DNA of 64,000 nucleotides from Paramacrobiotus metropolitanus (GCF_019649055.1 NW_026570242.1:1054001-1118000); one strand, 5' to 3'; positions 23,943 through 34,499 are shown, counted from the first letter of the stretch. Notes: generated from the letters alone by a model not told the origin. Translations and numbers: made by a program.

Positions 23943-24311
23943 GGGCCATTGACAAAAAAACAGGTTGCCGATGGACTTCAACAACTACGGGACGTTGCTT
24001 GCCCTAACTTGAGGCTGTGCAGACTACTGCTACATTCGATACAGGCACGAGGTCACGTTACTTTTGCCGACGAATATTATATGTATTTCACTTTTTTACA
24101 AAAGCTTCTCCAGAGTAGTTTCTTTATGAGACGGTGCTTTGTTGACACGCGATTGCAAGTTGGCTCGCAGGATGACAGCAATCGCCAGCAAGAGTCGTTA
24201 TCCGCATCGTGGCCGTCGAACGGTATGCTTGCAGGCTTTAAATTTTTACCGGAAACGGGGAAATGCGTAGCAGACGGCAGCTATTGTGGCGGAAAAATGA
24301 TGCTGTTTTAA
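23943..24311 (+). CDS. Probable terminal exon of an unidentified gene
   Basis: A good acceptor (t-run then acgctag) precedes an open frame ending at TAA 24309-24311, encoding about 122 residues that start PLTKKQVADGLQQLRDV. It is helical, with hydrophobics spaced like a small globular domain. AATAAA lies 13 nt after the stop (24324-24329), which favours a real 3' end. I could not find a matching upstream exon or an in-frame ATG, so the gene model is incomplete. I do not recognise the family. Confidence 0.35.
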   Translation, partial: GPLTKKQVADGLQQLRDVACPNLRLCRLLLHSIQARGHVTFADEYYMYFTFLQKLLQSSFFMRRCFVDTRLQVGSQDDSNRQQESLSASWPSNGMLAGFKFLPETGKCVADGSYCGGKMMLF

Positions 24312-24323
24312 AACACAGCAGTC

Positions 24324-24329
24324 AATAAA
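24324..24329 (+). promoter_or_regulatory. Poly(A) signal
   Basis: AATAAA occurs 13 nt downstream of the TAA that ends the orphan exon at 24311. Confidence 0.45.
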
Positions 24330-24660
24330 TTTTCATCTCGATCAAAATTTATGTAGGCACTCGGATCCGACTCATCCGAGGCAGCTGTCCTCCAGTCACC
24401 GTTCCTTCAGAATTCAGCGTATCACTGGAAAACGAGAGGCTGTCATACTTACCTATGTTAGTTGGACTGGTCTGCACAAGTCCAGTTTTGAATTGCACAA
24501 GAAAACGAATGTACAAACTGGGGTGTCATACTATAATTCTAAACACATACCTATCGAAAGGAACGAGAGCATGATATTGCGAGTACTAACCAATCTTACC
24601 AGTTAGTACCAACGTATCCACATTGCAGTTCAATAAATAGAACTCAGGCATGACCTTTTT

Positions 24661-25937
24661 TTAGTCCATTTTGACGACGATATTGTTGCGCCTGGAAACT
24701 AGATCGATGGTTTTCTCAAGCTCGTTGAGATCCCTTTCCAGGTTTGTTTTAGTTTTTATTTTGGTTTGGTTGTCCAGTGCGAAAGAAAGCGCTTGAAATT
24801 GATGTATCGCTTCATCAAAATTGTGTCGCAACTTCTCTAGCACTGCTTGACGCTCGTCTTCCTTAATCATCACGAACTGCTTGTCACTAGTCAGTAAATA
24901 TTCGTCTCTAGCTTTATGCAGATCGCTGGTTCGTTTCAATGACGCCGCTTTTTTATGCTGTTTTACGAGGTATCTGGGACATTTCCCGTAAGCCTAAAGC
25001 AAAAAGAGATCATCCGGACTAAATACTGACAGTCTACCAGCCACGTAATTTTTTAGAATTCTGAAGTGAAAAGTTGTTAGGTCATTAATGCGTTCTTCGA
25101 ATAAATCGACGGTACCGGTTTGAACACGAAGTATGGCACAAGTCCGGATTTATTTAGCTGGTACCGATCTCCATTATGACGGTCCACACAAGCTGGCATG
25201 GGAAACTTTGGTTCCATCTCCTTAAGCTCGTTACGGGTTTTACGAATGAAGTCGCGGCTTAATGGATGGGGCTGAATGTATAGCCAGGGGTCGATTTTGG
25301 CTTTTACTGATGAATAGTCTTCATCCGCTGAAAGTCAAGGTTTTGCAAGAGACGCCTACCGGCAGTACAAATTAGCACTATCAGATTCTTATCTCACCAT
25401 TCCGAAGGCGTACTGGCTTGAATTTGGCTCCTTTTTTCAAAAATGTATCCGGCGTTGACCGCGGCAGGTCAGGTACGCCAAATGTCTTTGTAGCGTCCTT
25501 CGAAGCTGTATATTCTTTTCGGCTCTGTCCGGCATATTTCGAAGAATATCTGCATCACATGTTGATGAGTACTTACAAAACGGCAAGTTATAACGAGCTA
25601 GTTATTTCATAACCGTACATTTCATGATCAGAGAACTCCCACTCTTCAGTTTGTGTGCCAGGAGTCAGCTGTTAGCAGCTGCAAGCGTACTCTGTACACG
25701 CTTATTCAGATAATTTTGCTCTTTCATTAACCGCGGGCGGCATAAATAATTTGATTTAGGGTCATTTATGTAGCTGCAGAAGTTAGAAACTACGAACACT
25801 ACAAAAGGATCGTCTACCCAAATTATGTCTATTTTAACGTACCTTGGGGGCTTTATGTTTTCTTCGTAAAAAGTTGGCCTTAATTCATAAACAGATTCCG
25901 TAAATATGTCAGAGTAAGTTGGGTTTTTACGTTGCAT
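24661..25937 (-). CDS. ENKUR: Enkurin, four exons
   Basis: Minus-strand exons 25937-25843, 25549-25398, 25327-25116 and 24993-24661 join in perfect phase to 263 aa, close to the 256 aa of human enkurin. The N-terminus has ESVYELRP and KPPR, like the human IYNLIPS and QPPRY. Then come DTFLKKGAKFKP, VDRHNGDRYQLNKSGLVP (human VDKRTGDKHDLEPSGLVP) and the C-terminal enkurin domain: YGKCPRYLVKQHKK, ERQAVLEKLRHNFDEA and LERDLNELEKTIDLV. An IQ-type calmodulin-binding site, present in vertebrate enkurin, is not obvious. Enkurin is a microtubule inner or axoneme-associated protein of sperm and motile cilia. In vertebrates it also links TRPC channels to calmodulin and PI3K. Introns are 293, 70 and 122 nt. 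Confidence 0.9.
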
Positions 25938-26792
25938 CAAAGATACGTCTTTACGTTATGCAAGTGCTGCAATAACAGTATACCTAAGCTATTACGAAAG
26001 TTCGGCAGTAAGATAGAAAGCAAATCTGAAAACGTCCGAGGCAGATAATAATAATTACCGTATGAAAGGCGAAGTTGCAGTTACTTGAACATACGAAACC
26101 AAATTGCTGCAATTCACCATGCGGCTTGCAGTAGTTAAACCTGCGAAAACACGCTGTACAAGAAAATAGGCCTTATTCTACTGTAGAATGTACAGATACT
26201 CTCTATATTTGCTTCTCGCTGTTACTTTGCACTAAAAAGCATAAATAAGCCAAGTAGAGCAGATAGAAACAAGTACTGTACGCAATTACCACCAATATTA
26301 CCCTTAATGTCCACAGTTACCGTAACTTCTTATACCAACGCGGTAATAATCTTTTTATTGATAATGGTAAGTATTCTGTAAATGAACTGCTGCATACAAA
26401 TATTCCGTCGCGCCGGTAGCATCGGATTTTTGTTTCAATCGAGCTCAAATACATAGTTAAAACAAGAGTTACATGCGTAAACCAATGGCACCTAGGTACC
26501 GGAAGCTAGGCTGGTAATTAAACCAAACGTAGAATTAATCGATACAAAACGTAAACAGATGGATATGCAAGAACTGCACAATTCGTTTTCCTAGTCCTAG
26601 TTTTCACGGTCCACCTAACAGGTTAACCTGCAAGGAAGTGACAATCCGAAGCTCTCAAGCGAATCTAGTTCCAAACTTCAATCCTCATGGAAAGTGAAGT
26701 CAAACGGTACCACGATTTGGAACACGTAGCAGCAAGCAAACCTGTGCATAACAAAATATCAGAAGTAAAACAATCACAGCCTGAGCAGTTCG
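25938..26792. other. Intergenic region, no gene seen
   Basis: This is AT-rich sequence between the start of enkurin (-) and the end of the AT-hook gene (-). No repeat or coding signal stands out. Confidence 0.35.
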
Positions 26793-27422
26793 TCAGAATT
26801 TTATGAAGAACTCTTCCAGAGCATTAGCTTCGGCATTGGCGCACGATAGACTATAATTGGACTGTTTGGTGACAAGAAGTTCCAGTAATGCATTTTTTAA
26901 AACACCAGTGTCGTTGCATGTCCTTCCCACTCCTACAAGCTGGTCCAAATCACTCTCGGACACCAATCCGCCTGATTCGTTCCTTAATTCCTTTCGCAGC
27001 GTCATGATTTTATTAGCCATTTCCAGGTTTTCTTTCTGCAGCTGTCCATATTGCCACACTAGTTCCCGCACCCGTCTGTCACCCACACTGGATACCGGAG
27101 ACGATTTCCTGCTGGCGTTAGCTAACCGTAATAAGCTTTTGGTTTTTCGCGGTTTTTTTGGGCGTCCACGTTTAGTTAATAACCCACCGACACCATCTTC
27201 AATTTTCCACTCAGGGTGTAACCTTTTTATAAAAAATTCGGGTCCGTCAGATGGTTCAGTGACGGCAAAATCGCAAGGCACAGGAGGTGCAAACAGATTA
27301 AGCAGTTCCTCTTTCGTCATTGGATTACCCGTAGCTGGATGCAGTAAATCCGGGTGAACTTGGAACATTTCTAACAGTTCTTGAAAAAATGGCTTAGAGC
27401 CAAATTCTGCAACAGACTCCAT
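26793..27422 (-). CDS. 209-aa protein with AT-hook-like motif and leucine coiled coil
   Basis: The ATG at 27422 opens a single-exon frame of 209 aa. The N-terminal half contains FFQELLEMFQVHPDLLHPATG and a proline-rich stretch. At about residues 84-94 there is KRGRPKKPRK, a classical AT-hook core (R-G-R-P) that binds the minor groove of AT-rich DNA. A coiled coil follows (VRELVWQYGQLQKENLEMAN), then a helical tail with two LVTK/ALLELL-like segments. A nuclear, DNA-contacting role is the simplest reading. The family is not recognised, and a single AT hook is weak evidence by itself. Confidence 0.6.
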   Translation of the reverse strand: MESVAEFGSKPFFQELLEMFQVHPDLLHPATGNPMTKEELLNLFAPPVPCDFAVTEPSDGPEFFIKRLHPEWKIEDGVGGLLTKRGRPKKPRKTKSLLRLANASRKSSPVSSVGDRRVRELVWQYGQLQKENLEMANKIMTLRKELRNESGGLVSESDLDQLVGVGRTCNDTGVLKNALLELLVTKQSNYSLSCANAEANALEEFFIKF

Positions 27423-27865
27423 TTTCCACTGGTTGGAACTGGTGCATGTAGGTCAACCAATCTTCCACGTAAAATTGGCGTTTAGAGTTTAGACTCAATC
27501 TGAAATGTATGTAAACTTATGTAAGCCTGTCGCATGTGACTTCGGTCTTTCGAATATTACTTGTCGTAATTTCAGTGGCTATTAAAATCAAGTGCAACAT
27601 TTTGAAAAATGTGGTAGCAGAACGAATTTCCTAGCAACTATGGAAGTGCTGGCGTTTGCAGACTGGCAGTGGCCACCGATCGCCTGGATGCAAGGCATGT
27701 TAATCCGATCAGGGATGTATCCAATGCTATAATAGTAACAAAAGGGTACTGTACTACATGGATCCTACAATAGTAGTACTGTAACAAAAGACTTTTAAGC
27801 ACGACCTGCGCCTAAAAGCGGCAATAAAGCGGCAGCAGGGTCTGTATATTGCCCCCGTAGCGCAA
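27423..27865. other. Intergenic region upstream of the AT-hook gene
   Basis: No gene is seen. Near 27765-27780 a short palindromic phrase (ctacaatagtagtac) occurs just before the inverted-repeat element. Confidence 0.3.
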
Positions 27866-28005
27866 GCGTGACCAGTTGCTGCGCGGTGTATTGGGTTTTT
27901 ATATACAGAACTGTATATTCCGTACAATGTATTTACAATGTATTTGTGTTCACAGCGTATACAGTGCTGAAAACCCAGTACACCGCGCAGCAACCTAGTC
28001 ACGTT
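27866..28005. mobile_element. MITE-like element with 35-bp terminal inverted repeats
   Basis: The left arm (about 27866-27899, containing gttgctgcgcggtgta then ttgggtttt) is the near-perfect inverse complement of the right arm (about 27970-28005, containing aaaaccca then gtacaccgcgcagcaac). There is one mismatch over the inner 25 bp and small differences outside. The about 70-bp interior is AT-rich and non-coding. Size and structure fit a miniature inverted-repeat transposable element. I could not confirm a target-site duplication. Confidence 0.6.
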
Positions 28006-28837
28006 GGATTTTGAAGAACTCGAAAAACAATTGTGACTGTGTAATGTACAGACCATGATAATAATTAGGCGTAATCCATATCCGTATCGAGCACTGTGCA
28101 GTTTGAAAGTAAACTCTGGCAGTACATACTTTTAAAAATCTTTCGGGTAGCAAACGTTCAAATACCGTGTGACGTTTGCGCTAGAAATCCATAAACATAC
28201 GCAGCAAACATGGTTGTTTCGAATGTGTAGATGATTAATGGAAGTAAAGTACTATAGCACAACTTAGGCAATGTACAGCACCTGCCTTACAATTGTCAGC
28301 CTGGTACGTTACTACGAACAGTATTGTACTTAAGTCTTATGGACATTTTTATGCAGCAATATAATAACATTACGTACATATACTAAGTGCATTGCTCTTA
28401 CCAAGGTAAAGAAGTTCTTTACTGCAGAATAGTACCAGTAGCACGTGACCTCAGAAGTCAGAAAACCAAAACACATTTGCTTACAACAATTTCAGCAGGA
28501 CAAACACCCTGCCAAACCCAGTGGTCTAGTTGAATAACATGTCACAAAGTAAAAAGCAAGGTTCCAACAACACCCACGCCGAAGCTATCTAGCTAATTAA
28601 CACAATAAATATCAGAATTGTAACTTCCACCAGCATTATGCCTTCCCCGTTGTAAAAGACCGGTATCGAAGATTTATCTGCACATTGGAATGGTATCCCA
28701 AATGATATTGTCCGTTATGGTTACCTTCAAACAGTCCCAGTTGGTGCTGGGCAAAATACAAACGCGATAGCTTCATCGGTAGAAGCAGAACTAGCTCGTT
28801 TAATGCACACTAATAACAATCATTTCCGAGGAGGCTC
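28006..28837. other. Intergenic region, no gene seen
   Basis: This is AT-rich DNA between the inverted-repeat element and the 3' end of the Ig-like gene. No coding frame has splice or codon support. Confidence 0.35.
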
Positions 28838-29700
28838 CTAATGTTCAAAATTCAAATATGCTGACTGAATTAGCCATTCGTCCAAAAAAGGGTCAATTTG
28901 GAACCAACACTCAAAGCGTCCACCCGAACCACGGGAAACCGTGTCGATGGTTATGGATGAGTAACACGCACATGTTCCGTTTTCTGACAGCACCCACTTG
29001 ACAACGTATCTGCTATGGAATTTTTCGTCCGCATTTATCTGTAATACACTCACTGATGCCCAAAGAACGCCGTGTTCATGATGCCAAATTAAGCGATCGG
29101 AATATTCATCACATGATCCGCGGTGCAGCTCGAAGCGAGTATAACAACGGAACTCAGTCTTCTCACCCTGGCGCGCTGTTACGTTCTGCATTGGGGGAAT
29201 AAAGACATCCCGCGGCTGATAAAGCGGAATAGCCAAAATGCGTGCAGTCACGGATGAATCATTGTCCGGTTTCTTTTGTGTGCAAGTATAGTCTCCAGCA
29301 AAAAACTGTATAGCCTCTCCTATATGGAGCGTTGATACCATCAAATTTGCGTCGGCTCTGGATTGGCTCTTGACCATTTTTAATTCATAATGGAAGGGCC
29401 CCAGATGTACAGATCGCTGACAGTGGCATCCAAAGCACGTTTTGAATGGCAATCAATGTTAACGGCAAAATTGGGCGAATAGGAAATTCTTCCAAGAGAG
29501 TGATGATTCCATACTGGATATGTTTCGGTTTTGTTCCAATCGACTTGATTAGGATATCTTACTTTACAGGACAAAGTGAATGCCGAACCAAATGCAGGGC
29601 GAGTAACAGATTTCAGTAAACTGCTGCTGGTAAATAACTTTGAAGATACGAAGGCCAGATGAATAATTCCACCTTTGCTTTTTTGTCGTGCCTCGTTCAT
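28838..29700 (-). CDS. Ig-superfamily-like extracellular protein, two exons
   Basis: Two minus-strand frames join across a 53-nt intron (29421-29369, donor GTCAGC, acceptor AAG) in phase. With the ATG at 29700 this gives about 269 aa. The first Ig-like unit has FTLSCKVRYP and, after the junction, the typical LMVSTLHIG...FFAGDYTC ending. The second has GEKTEFRCYTRF, RLIWHHEH (the conserved Trp) and GGRFECWF. Both halves show the paired-cysteine and Tyr-x-Cys pattern of Ig domains. A hydrophobic N-terminal stretch (GIIHLAFVSSKLF) may be a weak signal peptide. There is no C-terminal membrane span, so it is probably secreted or otherwise anchored. A GTG-initiated upstream extension to 29733 is open but lacks an ATG. 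Loosely similar in build to the 23-kb TSP1/Ig gene. Confidence 0.6.
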
Positions 29701-29733
29701 TTTACTAATAACTGCAAGAAACCAGATTAGCAC

Positions 29734-30756
29734 CGTGCATCCCCTTAGTAAAATAGGCTGCTACCTTTCCTGACAGAAAAAGTTTCGTCCCAGATCGAGT
29801 AAGTTTTTTTTTACAAAGAGTGTTTCAACAATTATAGAGGGACGCATTCACTTCTTGTCGAAAAGCATTAGTACTTTAATTTGTGAAAGTTAGGAAACGT
29901 TTTGCCATCACATTATCAAAAGGGTTCACACCATTCTCAAACGATTTTCAAACCATTTCGAACCATTTCAAGTTTTACATTGCGTTGACCTTTATCGTTC
30001 CGATCAGTGGAATACTAGGAAAAATGCACGTTAGCGTGCATTGGCAGACCGTAGCGCAGCACCTTTTCGCTGCGTACTACCAGTAGCACTCCTAACAATT
30101 ACCATAATCAATAAGTTTGACTTAGCAACATAACCAACCAGCAAAATTTTCGTAATGACCTTTCGTAACAACCCGTCAGTTCATCAGTGAAGTCGATCGG
30201 CGCATTAAAGAGCAAACAGGAGAAACGCGCGCTACCGAATTCTTGTGGCAGCGTACAAGTGTGAAAATTCATGCGGTAACGGTGCTTCTGTTTTGGAAAC
30301 GGCAACACTTTTGACCTGTGCGTAAAAGATATCTTTCATGGTTCCGATCGTTTTACAAAGACATCTGCTTTCAGACTGAGCCCATTTCCGAAATACAAAT
30401 TTTAATTTAGTAGTTCTCCTTTACTACTCTACTGAAAATGTTTGGCGAGGTTAGTGTTACCCGCCAGACGTGTTAGTAGTAAATCATATCCTAAAGTGCT
30501 GTCTTGGCCCAAGTTTTGCATTCCAGGGTCACATTCCTTAAGAAATGCCTACTTTAAAATGGAACTCAGTAGTAGGGGCATGCGAAAAAACAGTAGGGGC
30601 ATGTAAAAGTGATAAAATTAATTGCCAGGATGTTAGTCTTCGGATTTCATATACTACCTAAAATTTGTTGCAATACTTTACAACGTCTCTTTCGGTGGTA
30701 TGGACTGCGGCATCATTATCACAAACATTAAAATTTCTTCGAGAATTGCCTCTATA
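29734..30756. other. Intergenic region, no gene seen
   Basis: This is AT-rich, with short repeats of the type acgatttcaaaccatttc near 29935-29970. No supportable gene. Confidence 0.35.
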
Positions 30757-32173
30757 TCAGTGTGCTGGAATCCAGTGCGGCAAGAAAAAGTCGGATTTGT
30801 TGTATAGTTGCTCGAGTGAAGAACCCGGAATAGGCCAACGATCGTAGTACCTAACGATCTCTGCATCACTTAAGAAGGCACCCCACCAGCCGAATGTCCC
30901 CACTGTCAGTATTAAGTCATCCATCAACGATAAAATAGCTAAATCAATCGCTGCAGAATTTCCTTCCATAAAAACAACGTTGAACCGTCCAGTAAATAAC
31001 CGCCGGCAGTACTCCATATCATTGCTGACCACAATAAAAATAGTTCGAGACTCGTACGTCCCGGCCAAGGTGTCGTAGCTCGTGAGCAGATAATGGTCAG
31101 ACGCCGGACCATGTCCGAAAGCAATTGCACTAGGAAGAAGTATGTCACCCCGCCGCACATGGACCCCGATTAGTCGATGTGTCCGCAATGTAGATGTATC
31201 GAATATGTTTAATTTTTCTTTCAGAGCAGCTTGGGCTGTAATGTAGATGGAATTCAGAAATGTGAAACGGCATCGGATGTCGTTAAACACGTTGCCAAAA
31301 AATCTCCAAGATTGCAGATAACCGCTTAGCAAGATAACAGGTGATTCATCAGCTTTAATGGTATTGGAGAGGGAGAAGTTGTTGTAGAACCCAACACAGG
31401 GAACGTTCATAACATGCGACTTGTGGGTGTTCTGATTTGCGAACCACGAGCTTTTTCTTGGTAGGCGGTCTCCGAACAGGATCCCGTGGCCAAACGGGTC
31501 ATCAAAAATTGCTGTTATGGAACAGAAGAAAGGTCATAACTGGGGTGCAAAAACCATGCATTACTTAGCTGCTTTACAGATCCTGTCTGAATAAGAGATG
31601 GTGGTGTTATCTGCGGAACCATGGCAGTCGTGGTGCATTCGTACCCAGGCCTAAGCTTGTAACTTTCAGTGTGCAGTAAACACTGTTTCGCACTCTGGAT
31701 CTAGAACAAACCTTAAATAGCTTACGCATTCGTTCGCTTGACGCTGCAAGTCCCATAGTAGATGCAGTCATAAACATGAAGTTTCCAAGCCCGCCTCCAT
31801 TTCCAAATTAATCATGAGCGAGAACACGTTTGGAGTCAATATTTGCCATCGTTTCGCACTTCGACTTCAGGCGTGTTTCCACACGATAATTTAGCCGTTC
31901 CAGGGCATGACTGCTGGATGTATTGGATGTGTAAAGTGAACCTTGGCGTCTCGTAGATCTGGTTTGATTGTACACAAGGGGAATCTCAGCTGGGATCTTA
32001 ATGTATGTGTAATAAGTAACAGAAACTATGACAAAGCTTGCTATTAACTTCGTTGCAAAAGAGCACCCAGTGATAGCATCGCAGCTTTTCAGTTTCTGCA
32101 TTTTGCCTGATTGTGGTGAAATGATAGCGTTGAGAATTAGATAAGGGGCGAAGTTCTCCTGTCTTGAATTCAT
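30757..32173 (-). CDS. GT11 alpha-1,2-fucosyltransferase-like enzyme with an in-frame stop
   Basis: Minus-strand segments 32173-31712, 31610-31565 and 31511-30757 stay in one frame across two introns (101 and 53 nt) and span 421 codons. A short cytoplasmic part precedes a type II membrane anchor (TKLIASFVIVSVTYYTYI), as expected of a Golgi enzyme. The donor-binding motif GGGLGNFMF matches the GRLGNQMF pattern of the family. The hallmark HVRRGD and the late FGWWGAFLSD motif are intact, as is IFIVVSND. Family members transfer fucose from GDP-fucose in alpha-1,2 linkage to galactose of glycans. A TAA at 31808-31810 lies in frame just before FGNGGGLGN. It is a premature stop, or it is removed by a poorly supported about 90-nt intron, or it is a sequence error. 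Confidence 0.8.
31808..31810 (-). other. In-frame TAA between membrane anchor and catalytic domain of the fucosyltransferase
   Basis: Reading frame on both sides is identical and strongly family-like, yet this codon is TAA. The only in-phase splice alternative I found has donor GTGTGG and an acceptor gaaatggag with no pyrimidine tract. Confidence 0.7.
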
Positions 32174-32229
32174 TGAAAGCCGTAATGTTTTACGTATAGA
32201 TACAAGTACAGTACATGCCGTACAGCGAA

Positions 32230-32345
32230 AAAAAATAGCTGTACGGCAGTGTTGGGCCGGAACGGCCCGGCCCGGGCCATACTCAGCCCGACCCTTTCGG
32301 GAGGGCCGCGCCGGGCCGTAACCCTCGGCCCGGGCCGTGGCCCGC
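32230..32345. repeat. GC-rich palindromic ggcccgggcc block
   Basis: About 110 bp in otherwise AT-rich DNA are packed with overlapping self-complementary words (cggcccgggcc, gggccgcgccgggcc, ctcggcccgggccgtggcc). Its base composition contrasts sharply with both sides, which suggests an inserted short repeat rather than unique sequence. Confidence 0.6.
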
Positions 32346-32482
32346 AGTGGACATTAAATATACAAACTTACGTAGGCGAACGAAAAGTCTCTTTAGAGTT
32401 TATCGAAAATCAGAATTTTTGAGGACGTTTTCTTAATTTTTGAAGCCTTGTCATTTTCTGGATGAATATCTGTTTATCCACC

Positions 32483-32580
32483 TACTAGCGGACCCCGCGT
32501 AAATTCGGAACAAATAAGAGAAGAATAATAAATCTAGGTAAGCATTTTATTAGGAAACTAGTAGACCCCGCGCAAATTGC
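32483..32580. repeat. Pair of direct repeats containing gaccccgcg
   Basis: The phrase actagcggaccccgcgtaaa (about 32484) recurs as actagtagaccccgcgcaaa (about 32557), with aatt after each, 73 bp apart. It sits between the GC-rich palindromic block and the LINE tail, so it may be the edge of an inserted transposon. Confidence 0.5.
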
Positions 32581-32715
32581 GCGCAGTAAATTTCCGGGTG
32601 ATAACTGCAGTATGCATATACTATGTATATATGGAAACTTTAGATACGCATCAATATTTTTCGTTAATAATATTACCAAGATCCTACTACCGTTAATACG
32701 TGGGAAAGAGGAAGA

Positions 32716-32916
32716 ATGCTGACGTGGGATGTCACCTGCGTCTGTACGGTGGCATTATCGCATATCGTGGCAACATCCGAGCGAGCTGGAGCAGCGGCGG
32801 CAAAGGCTGAACAGGATAAGGTAACCAAGTACCAGAACATCAGCCCGGACTACCTGTTCAGCGCTTTGGGCTTTGAAACGCTAGGACCATGGGCTTCCCG
32901 TCTGCTGACGGGGTAG
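32716..32916 (+). mobile_element. 3' remnant of a non-LTR retrotransposon reverse-transcriptase ORF
   Basis: A 66-codon open frame starts LTWDVT and contains AGAAAAKAEQ, KVTKYQ, a Phe/Leu-rich FSALGFETLGPWA and a stop. This is the recognisable carboxy-terminal signature of metazoan LINE ORF2 proteins (W-D-x-T, A-x-A-A-x-x-A-x-x-K, K-Y, E-T-x-G-x-W/L). Only the end is present, as expected of a 5'-truncated insertion. The catalytic reverse-transcriptase core is not in the window. Confidence 0.75.
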
Positions 32917-33350
32917 AAGGGTACGGCAAGAAACTGGCCAGCACAGGAAATCCAGCGCCAGCGTAAATTTTAGATCAGTTGTTCTCTGTTCTTAGACCTC
33001 CCGAGGCTGTTTTCTGCTGATTGAGTGTACTGCCTTGTGAATAAGCTAAATGAACAAAGATTAAACAATTAATACGTACAGACTGTACTTGACAGCGATC
33101 AGCTAGTGCTGGTGAGCAGCTCCAAAAGAATAAACGAAAACACCATGACGCGGTGGCACCGTTTAAAATATTTGAAAACTGACTTAACCACTCACTCCGT
33201 TCACATCTTTTTATTGCCTTTCACTTACCAAGGCAGCGTCACCGGCCCCCGTCTCAGAAAAATTTCGTTTTTTGCAGGATGACAGAGTAACACTAGGGCA
33301 TACTTAAAAAAATAGTTTCATATGCCATGGTCAGTAGGGCGTGGCCACAC

Positions 33351-33844
33351 AAAATTTAAAAGTTAAAATTTGCTATGTTATAGCCCATGGCCAATGCACT
33401 GGTTCGTACTTTAAGCACACTAATTTACATTTTTAATATAATGCACTTCATTTGTTATCGTACGAGGATTATGTGCGCTGACTATTCTCCGCTTTCCGTT
33501 TCTGAATCGGGCTGGTAGACCGTAGATGACAGTTAATTGTTTTTATTTTAGAGATAATCTATAGGTCCTCTTTACCTCGGTTTTTGTGCTAACAGTAAGT
33601 GTTAAAAACTGATAGCGCGAATCGAAATGGAATTATTGACACCTGCTGATCTAGTTCTTACAAAATATTGTTAATTACCATCCACAGGCCCGCTTCAAAA
33701 ACAAAAACGATAACGGAGAATATTGGACAGTGGACACACAAAGGTCTCGTACGATAGCGTATGAAGTGGTTCGTATTAAAGCTTATACTTAAAGTACAAA
33801 ACATGCATTGGCTATAGCATAGAAAATCTGTAACTTTTAAATTC
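33351..33844. mobile_element. Long imperfect inverted repeat (foldback-like element)
   Basis: Left arm about 33351-33510 and right arm about 33695-33844 are inverse complements over about 150 bp with scattered mismatches and small indels. Shared words include aatttaaaagtta, tatagcc, gtactttaag, cacttcat, atcgtacgag and attctccg. About 180 bp lie between the arms. There is no coding frame. It could form a cruciform or, if transcribed, a long hairpin RNA. Confidence 0.7.
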
Positions 33845-34000
33845 GATAATTAACCTGAAAATACTGGTAATCTTTTCCAGCGCGACAGATCAAAATTATT
33901 TTAATACCATTAATCGAACTTTTTCAGCTATCGCACTGTGCAAGGGCAAACACAGATAAAGCAGCCGAAAAATCCAGATAAAGTAACTGCTCTCCAAAGG

Positions 34001-34426
34001 TTACTGCAAAACATGTTTTTCTCGATACAATTTTTGAGTGGCATTTGCATTTACAAGATTTTTCCACGGCGGTGTAGCAAAATAAAAGTTTGGGACGCTG
34101 AATTCCGAAATTTCCTTAGGGAAAAATTTCTTTCTTATTTCTTCCTGAGATGCACGTGAAGCCATACTCCGGGCTATCGACACCATATTCTGTGCTGAAC
34201 CAGCCGCTAATCTTCCGCAACAGTCTTCCAGGACCGTAGCTGCACCGATACCAAAATGCGTCGGGCCGTTCGTGCACTCTTTACGCGCTTCCCAGTTAGC
34301 CTGACCGGATGACCTTTTACTTAGCCATTCCTGCACATCGGTTAATCGAGTATCATCCCATGATGTGCGCAGCCAGTTGGTTCTGGCAGTGCGTTCTTCG
34401 AGAATCCGCTTACTATTATCGGCCAT
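34001..34426 (-). CDS. 141-aa single-exon orphan protein
   Basis: The ATG at 34426 opens a 141-aa frame: MADNSKRILEERTARTNWLR, then WDDTRLTDVQEWLSKR, a small-residue-rich middle with CCGRLAAGSAQN, and a basic/aromatic C-terminus (FFPKEISEFSVPNFYFATPP). It has no signal, membrane span or known motif. Codon usage and composition look host-like, not like the GC-rich block that begins about 80 bp upstream of its start. Its short size resembles small microtubule-associated axonemal proteins, but that is only a guess. Confidence 0.5.
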   Translation of the reverse strand: MADNSKRILEERTARTNWLRTSWDDTRLTDVQEWLSKRSSGQANWEARKECTNGPTHFGIGAATVLEDCCGRLAAGSAQNMVSIARSMASRASQEEIRKKFFPKEISEFSVPNFYFATPPWKNLVNANATQKLYREKHVLQ

Positions 34427-34499
34427 ATTTTTGTACTGTGACAGCCGGCGAACAAAGGCTCACGATAGTGAGAAGAAGGCTTTATTGTGGATAGCAATA

